Of a DNA stretch of 64,000 bases, positions 1 to 11,720 are shown one piece after another. The stretch covers positions 46,047,237 through 46,111,236 of the forward strand of contig NC_080185.1 in the NCBI RefSeq assembly GCF_950295315.1, given 5' to 3'. Position numbers and translations under genes: made by a program. Below the pieces are notes generated by a model. The model saw only the letters and a program-made list of their open reading frames with translations, made no database searches and was not told the DNA's origin. Within the stretch, counting starts at the first letter, position 1. Every line of letters begins with the position of its first letter. Source of the DNA: Erinaceus europaeus (lineage: Eukaryota > Chordata > Mammalia > Eulipotyphla > Erinaceidae).

Positions 1-90
1 TCTCTTTCTGTCACTCTCTTTCTGTCTGAAAAATATCTCCCAGAGTGGTGAATTCCTGGTGATGATAAATAAATAAATAAATAAATATAA
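1..90 (+). mobile_element. SINE 3' end, cut by window start
   Basis: Pyrimidine-rich TCTCTTTCTGTC tract, then CTCCCAGAGTGGTGAATTC and an AAATAAATAAATA tail. This resembles the 3' part of a tRNA-derived SINE; the head lies outside the window. Subfamily uncertain. Confidence 0.5.
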
Positions 91-1572
91 ATAAAATCTA
101 AAATGTACATGAATTCTATTAGATGCAGTTGTTCACATCTGTATGTGATGTAATGCATTAATATAATATGAGATTTAAAAGGACAACCAATGGTCATCTG
201 ATCTTTAATTCCCTGTAAAACATTTCTGCTGTTACTAGAATGATCAGTGAGTTTGATTCATACCTTTCACAGTAGTTTTTAATTCCTCTGCAATATCACT
301 CTAATCTGGCATCAGAGCATATTAAGCCTATTGGTTGCTCATCTGGATTTCCTTCTGTTGATGCACTTTAAGGAAGTTTTACCTTCTCCAACAACCACAT
401 TAAATCAGTGATACATAATTGAATTTTAAAATGATCTAAAACCATTAAAATGACTCTGTGTACTGCTTCGACATCACACTTTCTGCAGTGCCTACTTAAC
501 ATAGCTTGATTGTTTTCAAAGGGTTTTCAAAATCCTCCCTAATGAATTTTGTCTTCTTGTTGGATCATCCTATCAAAAGGCTAGCCAATTATGATATTCA
601 GTTTTTCTGACTTTGTTAACTGGACAATGTAGTTCATAGAAATAGGAACCTCAGGGGAAAAATCAGCTTTGTGAAAGAATTAAATTTATTATAGATGTAT
701 TAAACTTGAGTTCCCTGTGCAATTCAAGTATAGCGTTTTGGAACCAAGGTATAACTCTGGAAATCAGTAACTTTTTGTTTAGGATTTAAGCAATGGACAC
801 AGTGAAATCATTCCGAGTACCAAACACTTGGGAATTATAACATTTCAGGGCATATTTCATGCATATATGAGAAAATGTATGCAGATATTGCATGGAGTGA
901 TCAAGGCCATGAAAACTTTTGTGGAATTATGGAACAATATTGTGGTAAAAGTAATCAAAGAACAATCCACTGTCACGTGCCACAGACATGTATGGAGGAA
1001 GAGAAGTAAAATATGGTAGTCTGGGTAGTTTATGCCTACAATTTACATGATCTTCCTCATCAAGAAAGAAATTGTTGGATACTTTTCTTGGTGGCCACAT
1101 GGTAAATTAAAAGGACCATTGCCTTCTCTAATAAAAGCTTAACTAATCCATTTTATAACCATTTTTCAAATCATGTATGACATAGAAAACATGTCCACTG
1201 TTCTGTAAAGGATATATATATTTTTTTCCTTATTGGCTATTATAAACAATATTTCTCTGTTCTAGTCTTTCAACAAATGTCCCCATACTAAAAATCAACA
1301 TAGCTATTGACTAATGTCAACTGCAAAAATATTTCTGGAATCCTAGTGCATGATGTGTCTGTATAAGACACTATGTGTTTATTTAAAAGAGAGAAGCATA
1401 ATTTAATTTTTCACATATTCTCCACATCTACTCCCCATTCACAATATTCATTCTACTTTTTAAAATAAAAGATATATAATGTGTAAAATTGAACTTCTAC
1501 TGGTAAACTTACTGAAGTATATACAAATGCTGAGTTACAATGATTCACATTAGAACCTTATAATCTTTTAAT
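91..1572. other. Unassigned AT-rich sequence
   Basis: No repeat family, splice-flanked open frame or RNA gene recognised on either strand. Only short chance frames (the longest about 60 codons) occur. Confidence 0.5.
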
Positions 1573-1592
1573 AAGATAAAAGAAAAGAACAA

Positions 1593-1878
1593 GGAGTCGG
1601 ATGGTAGTGCAGAGGGTTAAGCTCATGTGGCGCAAAGCCCAAGGACCCGCGTAAGAATCCTGGTTCAAGCCCCCGGCTCCTCACCTGCAGGGCAGTCGCT
1701 TCACAGGAGGTGAAGCAGGTCTGCAGGTGTCTATCTTTCTCTCCCCTTCTCTGTCTTCCCCTCCTCTCTCCATTTCTCTCTGTCTTATCCAACAATGATG
1801 ACATCAATAACAACAACAATAACTACAACAGTAAAAAAACAACAAGGGAAACAAAAGGGAATAAATAAATACTTTAAA
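1593..1878 (+). mobile_element. Hedgehog-type tRNA-derived SINE, full length
   Basis: Starts GGAGTCGGATGGTAGTGCAG (A-box region). The B-box region reads GGTTCAAGCCC, followed by CTGCAGGTGTCT, a pyrimidine tract, CAACAAT units and an AATAAATAAATAC tail. The 12-bp target duplication AAGATAAAAGAA lies at 1573-1584 and 1879-1890. The A and B boxes are the internal RNA polymerase III promoter inherited from tRNA. The long duplication and A-rich tail imply mobilisation by L1. Confidence 0.92.
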
Positions 1879-1974
1879 AAGATAAAAGAACATTAAAAAT
1901 AAAATTATGATTATGTTCAAATAAAATTCTAAGCAAAAATTGACTGAGTTAAAAAAAAATAAAACAAAATGCTT

Positions 1975-2395
1975 CTGAAACTTGGAAGAAACCAAGGTGT
2001 CTAACAACAGATGAATAGCCGAGAAAGTTGTGTAGTATGTATACACAATGGAATACTATTCAGTTATTAAGAATGATGAATTCATATTCTTTATCTTAGA
2101 TGGAGCTTATAAAGGAATCATGTTAAATGAGATAAGCCATAAAGAGAAGGATGAATATAGGATGATCTCACTCATGGAAATAAGTTTATAAATAAGAACA
2201 GAAATGGAAACACAAAGTAGAACTTTGACTGGATTTCTCGTATTGCACCAAAATAAAGGACTCTGGGTCCTGGTGCATGATAGTGGAGGAGGACCTAGGC
2301 TGGGTATGAGTGTTTTGCAGAAAGATGAGAAATTTTACTCAGGTATCAACTCTAAAATATTAATCCCCCACTAAAATATTTAAATAAATAAATTG
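1975..2395 (+). mobile_element. L1 3' end (ORF2 C-terminus plus 3'UTR), old
   Basis: Decayed codons for the ORF2 C-terminal region (the stretch equivalent to 'TDEWLRK...YIYTMEYYAAIK' in younger copies here) run from about 1985 to 2190. They are followed by an AGAACTTTGACTGG...AAATAAAGGACTCTGGG type of 3'UTR and an A-rich end. Many stops; 5'-truncated. Confidence 0.8.
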
Positions 2396-2884
2396 CTTCC
2401 ATGGTGATTCAATTAATTATTCATAAGAATATATTTTTCTTTTTTTAATTCTATATATGAGATATATTCAAGTTCATTCCTGATAGCCTGTGAAGAATGA
2501 TTGGTGCCCATATGTGCTTATAAGGATATACCTGTTATATCATCTGTTACCCTTCGGAATCTATTTATATTTTATTGCATCATATCACAGACAGTATTTT
2601 TATGAAGTCGCTTATAGAATTACATAACAACATTCAATTAATTCATAAAATTGGTAACTGTGTCAATCCTGGTTTAGCCAGAGCTAGACACGAAGCATTT
2701 TAATTATAAATATGAATAGTACTGCAGATATAAGTGTCTTAATCTTAGAAGAATATAGATAGCAAAAGCAGTTTGTGCATTTGCCATTTGCCTATAAGCC
2801 TAAAGAAATAGAAAAAAGGTTAGATAACATACTCTATCTACCACCTGAGAAAGATGGGCTCTGAAACTGGTGCAACTTTGAACC
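2396..2884. other. Unassigned sequence
   Basis: AT-rich, no recognised repeat or gene. Confidence 0.4.
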
Positions 2885-3001
2885 GCTTGTGAAGTGACTC
2901 CCCTGCAGGTGGGGAGCCGGGGGCTCGAACCGGGATCCTTAAGCCGGTCCTGGCACTTTGCGCTACCTGTGCTTAACTCGCTGCACTACCGCCCAACTCC
3001 T
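2885..3001 (-). mobile_element. SINE head fragment, minus strand
   Basis: GGAGCCGGGGGCTCGAACCGGGATCC is the complement of the B-box region, and the CCGCCCAACTCC end is the complement of the SINE 5' end. The 3' half of the element is missing. Confidence 0.88.
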
Positions 3002-4418
3002 TCTAAGTCTAATTTTTAATATTTTCAAGTAAGAAGGTAATAAATCAGCCATTTTTTAAAAAGTTCACCATGTCTAATATTTCTGATGACTAATGACTGA
3101 AACAAATTTATACAAATTTTTTAATGATTTTTAGTTTGACCCTAAATCACTCTTTGTAATCACATAACCAACCTGAGTTTTCACAGCCTTTAAAAAAAAA
3201 AAAAACCTTCTTTTTTTAATTTTACATTTACATATGTATTTGTGAGTGGGTGTAGATGAGATGATGAAAGAAGAGAGATTATATGACTTTGCTTCAGGTC
3301 ACATAACAGAACTGTAATATGACAAGTTAAAAAAATTCTTACTGTTTGATTATTCATAGCATTTTCCTCTCCCAGTACATCATACATAGAAGACTCTCCT
3401 TAGACTTTATAGTACTCAAAAGAGGACTTTACAAGGAGAATCAATGGCAAAGGAAGATAAAGGACAGCCATAACTAGTATTTAGGGCTGATAGCTATTGG
3501 GGATTTTTAGACTTGGGGGACATGAGATAATAGAAGCTTGAAAATAACTAAGATGTAAGGAAAGTGCACTGGAGGGAAAGAACAAAATAAGGACTTTAAG
3601 ACCCATTTCAGAAGGGTATATGCCCCCTTCACTGCATTCAGAATATATAAATCATGATATGTAAAGTGACTATTTGCTGAGTAGATTGTGCTCTGTATAC
3701 CCATAACATTGCTCTAAAACGATGCCGTGTGGATCTCTGTCTTCAAAACCTTTTTCTTCATTGTTCGATCTTCCAAGCCCACCATACATTTATGTACATA
3801 CATACATATATGTGTATGTAAATGTGTAAGTGCATATGTACACATACTTATGGTTTATAGTACAGTTGTTGGCAATAATTTATAATTATTATAATTTAGA
3901 AAGATGTAGGTTGGAAAGGTAGGTTGACACCATATTAACAAAAGTTGAAGCTTTGGGGGAGTGTATGCATATGCATATTTTCATAAGAAATTATTCTGAT
4001 CTTCATTAATTTTTAAATACCATGTGGTGATTCAAAAAGTTTAAAGGATCACCACTAAAGCAAAAAATTAGTATGTATATTTCTATATGTATTCTATTTT
4101 AGTAACTATGCATATTTTAACAGTGAAAACACCATAAATACCCTTTCAGACATTTCCAAATGTATTTTTTCACATTTTGTTGTCTATATAATTTTGACTA
4201 TATAAATAGGCAGCAAAATGTGAAAAAAATTGTATGTATTCTTTTTTTTACTTGGAACCAATGAGCACTGGTTGGCACAATACAAATTACTAAGTTATGA
4301 TTCCTATCAGCAAAGTGTTTTAATGATACATTTTAAAGTCTTGACCACTTTTGAAACATGCAATATTTGACCAAATTATTACATTTCCGGGAATTTAGCC
4401 TAGAAAATAATTACTAAT
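3002..4418. other. Unassigned AT-rich sequence
   Basis: Contains short simple-sequence patches (A-run at 3191-3204, TACATA-like patch at 3790-3850). No gene or repeat family recognised. Confidence 0.45.
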
Positions 4419-4626
4419 GGGGCCAAGTTGTGGTGCACCTGGCTAAGCATACACATTAAGTGCACAAGGACCCAGGTTCAAGCTCCTGGTCCAACCTCAG
4501 GGGAAAAGCTCCATGAGTGCTGAAGCAGGACTGCAGGTGTCTCTGTCTCTTTCTCTATCCACCTTCCCTCTCAACTTCTCTGCCTATATTCAAAAACAAA
4601 TAATAATAATAATAATAATAATAATA
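4419..4626 (+). mobile_element. SINE, short subfamily, (AAT)n tail
   Basis: Head GGGGCCAAGTTGTGGTGCACCTGG, B-box GGTTCAAGCTC, a pyrimidine tract and a tail of about ten AAT units. The head differs from the GGAGTCGGGCGGTAG type, so this is the second SINE subfamily in the window. Confidence 0.85.
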
Positions 4627-4704
4627 GCTACCATGTATCAATCTACACAACAGTCAGCTCCAAGTAAATACATGGACATTAGACCAGGAACTATCAAATA
4701 CACA
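4626..4704 (+). repeat. Stray copy of an L1 ORF2 segment
   Basis: Nearly identical to 5564-5648, which sits inside a longer L1 relic. The copy here is isolated, directly abuts the SINE tail and is 6 bp shorter (AAGTAAATACATGG against AAGTAAAGTAAACACATGG). Confidence 0.8.
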
Positions 4705-4789
4705 ATTATTATTCTTATTAACAATGTTTAATATTTAATAATAATTGTTAGTTTATTAAATAACAAATTTATTGTTGTTGTTTTTGTTA

Positions 4790-5050
4790 TTATGCCAGGC
4801 AGTGGTGCACCAAGTTAAGCACACATAGTGCCATGTACAAGGACATGGGCTTGAGTCCTTGCTCCATACCTGAAGCAGGGACAATTTACAAATGTTGAAG
4901 TAGGTTTGCAGGCATCTATCTTTCTCTCTCTCTTCCCTCTCAGTTTCTCTCAGTCCTATTGGGAAAAATAAAAAGGAAAAAATGGTCATTGGGAGCAGTG
5001 GATCTGTAGTGTAGGCACTGAGCCCCAGCAATAATTCTAGAGGCCAGAAA
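4790..5050 (+). mobile_element. SINE, long subfamily with GGAGCAGTGGATC tail
   Basis: Degraded tRNA-like head, pyrimidine tract, then ATGGTCATTGGGAGCAGTGG and GGCACTGAGCCCCAGCAATAA. This 3' module recurs at 10656, 14640, 18480, 42520 and 43700. Old copy. Confidence 0.8.
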
Positions 5051-5299
5051 AAAGTTTACAAGTATTTTAACTATAAGGATGTTTATCATTATTCATGTTT
5101 ATAGAAAATGAAAATGATGATATCTAGCTTTAAGATATTGAATAAATACGCATATGTCAGAAAGATTAAACTTAAATTACGGGACTTGGCATTACCACCT
5201 ACATAAGGCAATTTTTCATCATTGTAAATCATTACTTTTTATAGAAGTTATACTCAACAAATGAAAAATTTATTACTAGTTTTGAGATATTGCCCATGA

Positions 5300-6705
5300 T
5301 AAAATCACTAGTATATATTGGTTAAGTTCCCAAAAACTTCTGACCTAAAACTATACTACAGAGCTACTGTGATAAAAACTGCCTAGTACTAGAGCCTAAA
5401 CAGACACACAAATCAATGAAATTGAATTAAAAGCCCAGAAATAAGCCCCTATACCTATGCACAACTATTTTTGACAAGGGGGTCCAAAACATTAAATGGA
5501 GACAGGACAGTATCCTAAATATGTGGTGTTAGGAAAATTGAAACACTCAAATGAGTGAAATTGAGCTACCATGTATCAATCCGCACAACAGTCAGCTCCA
5601 AGTAAAGTAAACACATGGACATTAGACCAGGAACTATCAAATACACAAAATAAAACATTGACAAAACACTTCATGACCTATGCTTCAAAAAGGTCTTCAA
5701 AGATGTAAATTCAAGAGCGAAGAAACCAAAAATAAATCAATAGGACTACTTCTCAAACTGAGAGGGTTCTACACAGCAAAGGGTACCACTATCCTAACAG
5801 AAAGATACCCCACAGTGTGTATTTATACAACACACACTAGATAAAAGACTAAGAACAAAAATATATAAAGAGCTCAGTAAACATAACACCAAAAAAGAAA
5901 CAAAAATAAAATCCTATCAGAAAATGGGGAGTGAATATAGACAAAAAAAAATTTACCAAGGAAGAAGTCCAAAGGGCCAACAAGCACATGAGAAAGTTCT
6001 CAAAGTCACTGATGATCAGAGAAATGCAAATCAAGACAACAATAGTTAGCACTTTACACTTGTGAGAATGTATACTAGGACAACAACAATAAAAGGTGGA
6101 GAGGCTGTTGGGGGAAAGGAACACCCCTGCACTGTTGGTGGGTATGTACATTGGTTCAACCCCTGCAGAATACAGTCTGGAGATTTCTCAGAACACTAGA
6201 AATGGACGTATCCCATGACAAAGCAATTTCTCTCCTGGGTATTTACCCAAGGGAAACAAGAAGACCTAACAGAAGAAATCAGTGTTTACCTATGTTTATA
6301 GCAGCACAATTTATAACAGCCAAAACTTGAAAATAATCCAGATGTCCAATGGCAGGTGAGTGGCTAAAAATTTTGTGGTATAATATACACAATGGAGTAC
6401 TACTTAGCCAGTAAAAATGATGAAGCCATCCATCTCCTTTGCACCAACTTCGATGGAATATGAAGACATATTAAGTGAAAAAAATCCAAAAAGAGAAAAA
6501 TAAATACCAAATGATCTCATTTATTATTGATAAAGTAGGAACAGGGAGAGACAACACAAAATGAAACATGGACTAGGGATTATATCAAAGCAAAGGACTG
6601 GGTGAGGAGGTGGCAGGGGGAGAGATCTGTGGGGTCTTTGTGCATACGAAATTGTACTCATCTAACAGTGATTGTGCTGTCAATAGAAAATAAATAAATA
6701 AATAT
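5300..6705 (+). pseudogene. Old L1 ORF2 3' half and 3'UTR
   Basis: Decayed ORF2 begins about 5330 (CTACAGAGCTACTGTGATAAAAAC) and runs through the segments equivalent to [10 protein letters not shown], the Cys-rich C-terminus and the MEYY box near 6395. The 3'UTR ends TGTCAATAGAAAATAAATAAATA. Many stops and indels; 5'-truncated. Its 3'UTR is unlike that of the young copies, so it belongs to an older subfamily. Confidence 0.85.
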
Positions 6706-7149
6706 ATTTGAAAGAACTATTAAAAAAACCAATAGTTTGTCCCAGAAAAACAATTTCATTCAAACATAAATAGTAGAAAAGTTTCATGTATAACATTTAA
6801 GTAAGATAGTATGTATTTTAAGAAAACTACCAAAAATACCCAATATGTAGAGAAAACAAACTAGAGAAAAGAAGTTCCTGCAATATGGATGAGATTGATA
6901 CACTGTACTGCAAAATCAATTTTAACTCACATAATATATATGGGAAATAAAAATATACATGCTAAGAGATAGGTAGTTATATGGAGATGGTAGTTAGTCA
7001 AAAGGAAAATGTAAATAAGAATTCATAATGGTAGAATTCTAGAGGAATATGAAAAAAACAAAATTAAGAAGTAAAGAGCAAATTAAAGAAACTGAAAGTA
7101 TTATATATGATAGGAAAGATGAGAAAAACAAAGGAAAAAAAGATGTAAA
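6706..7149. other. Unassigned AT-rich sequence
   Basis: No feature recognised. Confidence 0.4.
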
Positions 7150-7160
7150 AAAAGATTGTC

Positions 7161-7445
7161 TGGGAGTCAGGTGGTAACACAGCGGGTTGAGTGCAGGTGG
7201 CGCAAAGCGCAAGGACAGGTATAAGGATCCCAGTTCAAGCCCCCGGCTCCCCACCTGCAGGGGAGTCACTTCACAGGCGGTGAAGCAGGTCTGCAGGTGT
7301 CTTAGTCTCCCCCCCTCTGTCTTCCCCTCGTCTCTCCATTTCTGTCTTATCCAACAACAACGACATCAATAACTGCAACAGTAACTACAACAATAAAACA
7401 ACAAGGGCAACAAAAGGGAATAAATAAGTAAATATTTTTTAAAAG
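7161..7445 (+). mobile_element. SINE, full length with target duplication
   Basis: TGGGAGTCAGGTGGTAACAC head, B-box GTTCAAGCCCC, CAACAACGACATC and an AATAAGTAAATATT tail. The target duplication AAAAGATTGTC lies at 7150-7160 and 7446-7456. Confidence 0.92.
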
Positions 7446-7596
7446 AAAAGATTGTCATAGAAAGAAAACTATATTTAAAAATATATGGAGAACTAAGTAG
7501 CTGTGAAAATGTGTAGTGCATAAATGCATTATATATAACTTACATGTAGATGTATTCTATGTGAATATACTTAAAAGTATCTTTTGTTTTCCTTCT

Positions 7597-7733
7597 TTTT
7601 TTTTAATTACCACCAGGGTTATCAATGGGAGTCTGCTTGCACAATGAATCCACCACTCCAAGCAGCCATTTTTCTTTTTTTTAATTTGATAAGACAGGCA
7701 TAGATTGAGGGGGTAGAGGGAGGTGACCCCTTT
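7597..7733 (-). mobile_element. Diverged SINE fragment
   Basis: TTACCACCAGGGTTATC and CAAGCAGCCATTTTTC are the diverged complement of the GGAGCAGTGGATT module. AGACAGGCATAGATTGAGG matches the complement of the pyrimidine tract. The tRNA head is missing. Confidence 0.6.
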
Positions 7734-7900
7734 TTATAGCTATATAGTACCCTTTGTATATATGTACTGCAACTTCCTTAGCCATTAATCTGCCATTGGG
7801 CATCTCAGTTGCTTCCAAGTTTGGGCTAAAACAAACTGCTGCTATGAACATTGGTGTGCATAGGTTTTTCTGTTTTTTCAGATACGTGTTTTTCTGTTTA
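7734..7900 (-). pseudogene. L1 ORF2 C-terminal fragment
   Basis: Complement encodes the decayed region containing the MEYY-like box and 'MFIAA'. About 165 bp only; it directly adjoins the SINE fragment, so one probably lies within the remains of the other. Confidence 0.75.
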
Positions 7901-9039
7901 TCCATAGATAGAGTCTTAGTGACAAGTTCTGTTTTCTATATGAGTTATGAAGGAAGGGAAACGTTTTAAAGAAGCATTATGTTGCCTGATGTTCCTTAAA
8001 CAGAGCTTTAATTTGGATGTGGGAGGAATCTCAGACCTCCCTCTACTCTTACTAGATTGTTACCTGAAAGTGGGTCCTCTGGTGTGAGGTGATAGTCACT
8101 TTTCCAGCCTCATTCACTAGGGTCTGTATAACAGCTGGAACATAGTAGTGTTTGGTTGGCTTGCTTGCTGCCACAAGGATGTAATGTTCAGTTTTCTGGT
8201 TTACCAGATGGCCCCCTGGAGTTCATTCATGTGCCTGGTCAGAGTCTCTATATCTTCAAAAGGCATTCTGAGCTCCTTTACTTTAACTCTGCAGGCCTTT
8301 TCAGGCCCTTTAAGTCTGCCTTGTGGATTTGAAGTAATTGCAGATGTGGTGCCCACCAGCCATGTAGTGTTGTCTCTCTTTCTGAATCTTTCTCTCTCCC
8401 CTTCTGTTCCCACAGTCCAGGAGTAATCACCAATGTCATTTTTCTTCAGCAGAAATCTCAACTGTACATTGATGAAATTTGTTGAGATATTTCATTTTAA
8501 TTGTTTTCATGTTACTTTTATGAAGCAGAACAATTAGTGAAATGTCATCTGAGTAAGCATAAAAAATAGTAAATATACATGGCGAATTTATAGCTCTGGC
8601 TTAGAAAATGCCTCAGAATAACAGTGAATGTAACGATTAACTTTCCCTAGGTATGTATGACAGAATACAGTGAATGAAAAATTAAATTACATGTAGCAAT
8701 ATCTTGGGAATTATTGACTGAGGGTAATGAGTACAGAACGTACATTATCTTATTACTTTAAATCTAAAACCTTTGTTTAAAAATCAACATCTACAATGTG
8801 TTGTCAGTTGAATCCTTTGTAACTTTTTAAACCTGAGGAAAATTTTATATTTCAATTAATTATGATAGGAAATCTAGTTTTTTTTTCAATCTTGTTTTAA
8901 AAGTCTTACAATCAAAATATAAAGATGACCCATATGTATGTTAACTATGACTTCTTTTCTGCCTGTGAATTTGTACCTTCAAGTAGTAGGATACAAACTT
9001 CAGGCAAGACTATTTTGCTCACACCTCTATCGCTAACAT
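7901..9039. other. Unassigned, possibly an unrecognised old repeat (7930-8460)
   Basis: 7930-8460 is less AT-rich than its flanks and keeps an 86-codon frame on the minus strand (8461-8201) that begins at TTG, not ATG. I know no family that matches. 8461-9039 is AT-rich with no recognised feature. Confidence 0.3.
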
Positions 9040-9050
9040 AAGATTCACTA

Positions 9051-9327
9051 GCGTTAAGCGCACATGGCGCAAAGCGCAAGGACTGGCGTAAACATCCCGG
9101 TTTGAGCGCCCGGTTCCCCACCTGCAGGGGTGTCACTTCACAAGTGGTGAAACAGATCTGCAGTTGTCTTTCTCTCCCGGTCTGTGATTTCCCCTCTTCT
9201 CTCCGTTTCTCTCTGTCCTGTCCAACAACGACGACAACAATAATAACTACAACAATAAAACAGCAAGGGCAACACAGGGGAATAAATAAATATTTTTTAA
9301 AAAGAAGACAGACCTTCAAAAAGAAAA
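9051..9327 (+). mobile_element. SINE lacking its first ~20 bp
   Basis: Begins at GCGTTAAGCGCAC, within the A-box region. The B box GGTTTGAGCGC and full body follow, with an AAATAAATATTTTTTAAAAA tail. The target duplication AAGATTCACTA at 9040-9050 and 9328-9338 shows that the missing 5' end was never inserted (incomplete reverse transcription), not lost later. Confidence 0.9.
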
Positions 9328-9338
9328 AAGATTCACTA

Positions 9339-10075
9339 CCATATGGGCATTAAATAAATGCCTTAACAAAAGTTGATGGGTGACATATCAAATTTTAAAA
9401 CACGAAAAGTGAATCTAGAAAGAGTTGAAAGAAGACATTTAAATGGTGTGTGTGTGTAACACTGAAACTGAAAATGATGAGAAATGTAGAAAAGAGATAT
9501 CTAAGACACCAAAACAAAGAGAAATTTTGACAAAGAAATAAATTTTAAAATAACTTTATACATATTTGCTGTGTTTTTTCCCAAATGCAATTGCTTATTA
9601 TTAAAACTGTATATCTGAAAATAAGCTGAATAAAACTGCACTGAGAGTAAAATTAATTTTACAGATTGTTTAGAATTGTTTCATAAAGTAGAAAGGGAGA
9701 TTTAGAGTTAAAACAAAGTAGCAAGGCCTTGAATTTGAATACTTAGTTCAGATTTATTTTATGTTACAGTTGGAACATTTTCAAAAAGTACACCAGATTA
9801 AAGAATGTGTTTTAATCTTCAAGAATAAATGGAGCTACTGGACTGTGAAATGACTAAGCAAATTGGAAAGTTTCATACAAATTTTTATTAGCTGTAATGA
9901 GAGATTTTTATTATCTACTTGGATACATAAAAACTTCCCTTAAAACTACATGTCATTTAAAGAGTTGTCTCAGATAGGATTGGACCATAATGATGTGTGT
10001 GTGTGTGTGTGTGTGTGTGTCTTCAAGACATTTTGGAAAACAGTGGATTTGCTAGTTGGAAATATTGACAAAACT
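9339..10075. other. Unassigned sequence with (TG)n
   Basis: AT-rich. A (TG)n microsatellite of about 14 units lies at 9992-10020. No gene recognised. Confidence 0.45.
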
Positions 10076-10084
10076 AACAAGATA

Positions 10085-10347
10085 GGGGGCTGGGCAGTAG
10101 TGCAGTGGGATAAGCGCACATGGCACAAAGCTCAAGGACTAATGTAAGGATCCCGGTTCGAACCCCAGCTCCCCACCTGCAGGAGAGTTACTTCGCAGGC
10201 AGTGAAGCAGGTCTGCAGGTGTCTATCTTTCTCTCCCCTTCTCTGTCTTCTCTTCCTCTCTCCATTTCTCTCTGTCCTATCCAGCTACTACATGAATAAC
10301 AACTATAATAATAATAACCACAACAATGATAAAAAAACAAAAAAAAA
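10085..10347 (+). mobile_element. SINE (long subfamily), 5' part, split by an L1 end
   Basis: GGCTGGGCAGTAGTGCAG head and B-box GGTTCGAACCCC. The A-rich middle is interrupted at about 10347. The 3' module resumes at 10656-10760. The outer target duplication AACAAGATA lies at 10076-10084 and 10761-10769 and brackets all three pieces, so the L1 end landed inside the SINE. Confidence 0.85.
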
Positions 10348-10655
10348 TTCATGTTAAGTGAAATAAGGCAGAAACAGAAGAATGAACATGGGATGATCTC
10401 ACTCTCAGAAAGAAGTTGAAAACACAAGTAGAACCTGAACTGGAATTTGGCGTATTGCACCAAAGTAAAAGACTCTGGGGTGGGTGGATGGGGAGAATAC
10501 AGATCCAAGAAGGATGACAGAGGACCTAGTGGGGGTTGTATTGTTATATGGACAACTGGGAAATATTATACATGCACAAACTATTGTATTTTCTGTTGAA
10601 TGTAAAACATTAATTCCTTAATAAAGAAATTTTTTTTAATTAATAAAGAAATTTT
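10348..10655 (+). mobile_element. L1 3' end nested in SINE
   Basis: ATGTTAAGTGAAATAAGGCAG (last ORF2 codons), then the CACCAAAGTAAAAGACTCTGG type of 3'UTR and AATAAAGAAATTTTTTT. 5'-truncated to about 300 bp; it inserted in the A-rich middle of the host SINE. Confidence 0.8.
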
Positions 10656-10760
10656 TTAAAAAGGCCAACAAAAAGAGGGGGAAGCCTCTAAAAGCAGTGG
10701 ATTTGTGATGCAGGCACCAAGTCCCAGCAATAACCCTGGAGGCAAAAATAAATAAATAAT
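10656..10760 (+). mobile_element. SINE (long subfamily), 3' part
   Basis: AAAAGCAGTGGATTTGTG, GGCACCAAGTCCCAGCAATAA and an AAATAAATAAATAAT tail. Continuation of the element at 10085. Confidence 0.8.
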
Positions 10761-10769
10761 AACAAGATA

Positions 10770-10860
10770 TATAAAAATAGATTATATAGATAGATTATAT
10801 AGATGATGGATACATAGATAAACAGACAGATAGATAATAGATAAGTGGGAGATCAGGAGA
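10770..10860. repeat. Degenerate GATA-rich microsatellite
   Basis: Imperfect TAGATTATATAGA and GATA units. A separate short (TA)n run lies at 11019-11038. Confidence 0.6.
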
Positions 10861-11690
10861 GCTGAGATATCTGAAAGGAAAGGCAAGTTCAGGGATAGTT
10901 CATACTGAGTTTATGAAGGCCACTGAGTTGGAGAGTTTTGATGGAATGGTTGTGGTGAAGGACACTTAAGAATGATATTTTTCTTCAAATATCTTATAAT
11001 TCTTATGCTAGGTGAATTTATATATATATATATATATAAATATTTCTATACATTGGTTCAATATCCATGATTGCTTTTAGTCATATGGCATCTTAATCAA
11101 TATATACTTCTACAATGACTGCAATGGAAAATAATAGAACTTTAGCACTGACAATTAAATACTTCAACAAGGATGTTATACCCACAACATTTGCCAACAT
11201 TTTGTTGATCAGCACAGGTGACACCACATGGTGATTATCCACTGGTTAAAAAACTTACTGAGACTTTTCTAATATATTCTGATTTATAAAGGATTTATTA
11301 ATAAGGAAATAGTAACACTTACCATGGACACTGAATTTGGTTTTCTTGGTTGGCATGAACAGTCTATTTACAATGAACCTCTTATTTGTATAGTGATATG
11401 TTAGGAAGAGTTATACCTCAACTGTTTCTCTGGGTAAATTTTCCCCCAACTTTTGGCTGCCTAGGTAGTCCCATTTCATTTGTCCCTGCTGAACCACATG
11501 CTCTTCTACATGGATTCAAGGAAACTGCTGAATATTTCTATGCACACTCTAATACTATATGATTGTGAATCATGTTTTTGAAGTTGGGGATATCTCCCCA
11601 TATGAAAAACACTACATACATTGTGTTCTTGCTCAGAATCCATTGGTTATACCAATGAAGCCCCTACTTGCACTTCTTTCTCCCTCCCAG
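10861..11690. other. Unassigned sequence
   Basis: AT-rich, no feature recognised apart from a CCCTCCCTCCCTC/CCTTCC patch at 11683-11717. Confidence 0.4.
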
Positions 11691-11720
11691 CCTCCCTCCC
11701 TCTTTCCTTCCTTCCTTCTG

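Noticed and set aside
7161..7445. Genuine tRNA gene in SINE heads
   Set aside because: A- and B-box-like motifs are present, but the cloverleaf does not close and the sequence continues into a SINE body and A-rich tail; the same holds for the other SINE copies.
9992..10020. (TG)n tract as a regulatory Z-DNA element
   Set aside because: Short ordinary microsatellite with no nearby gene.
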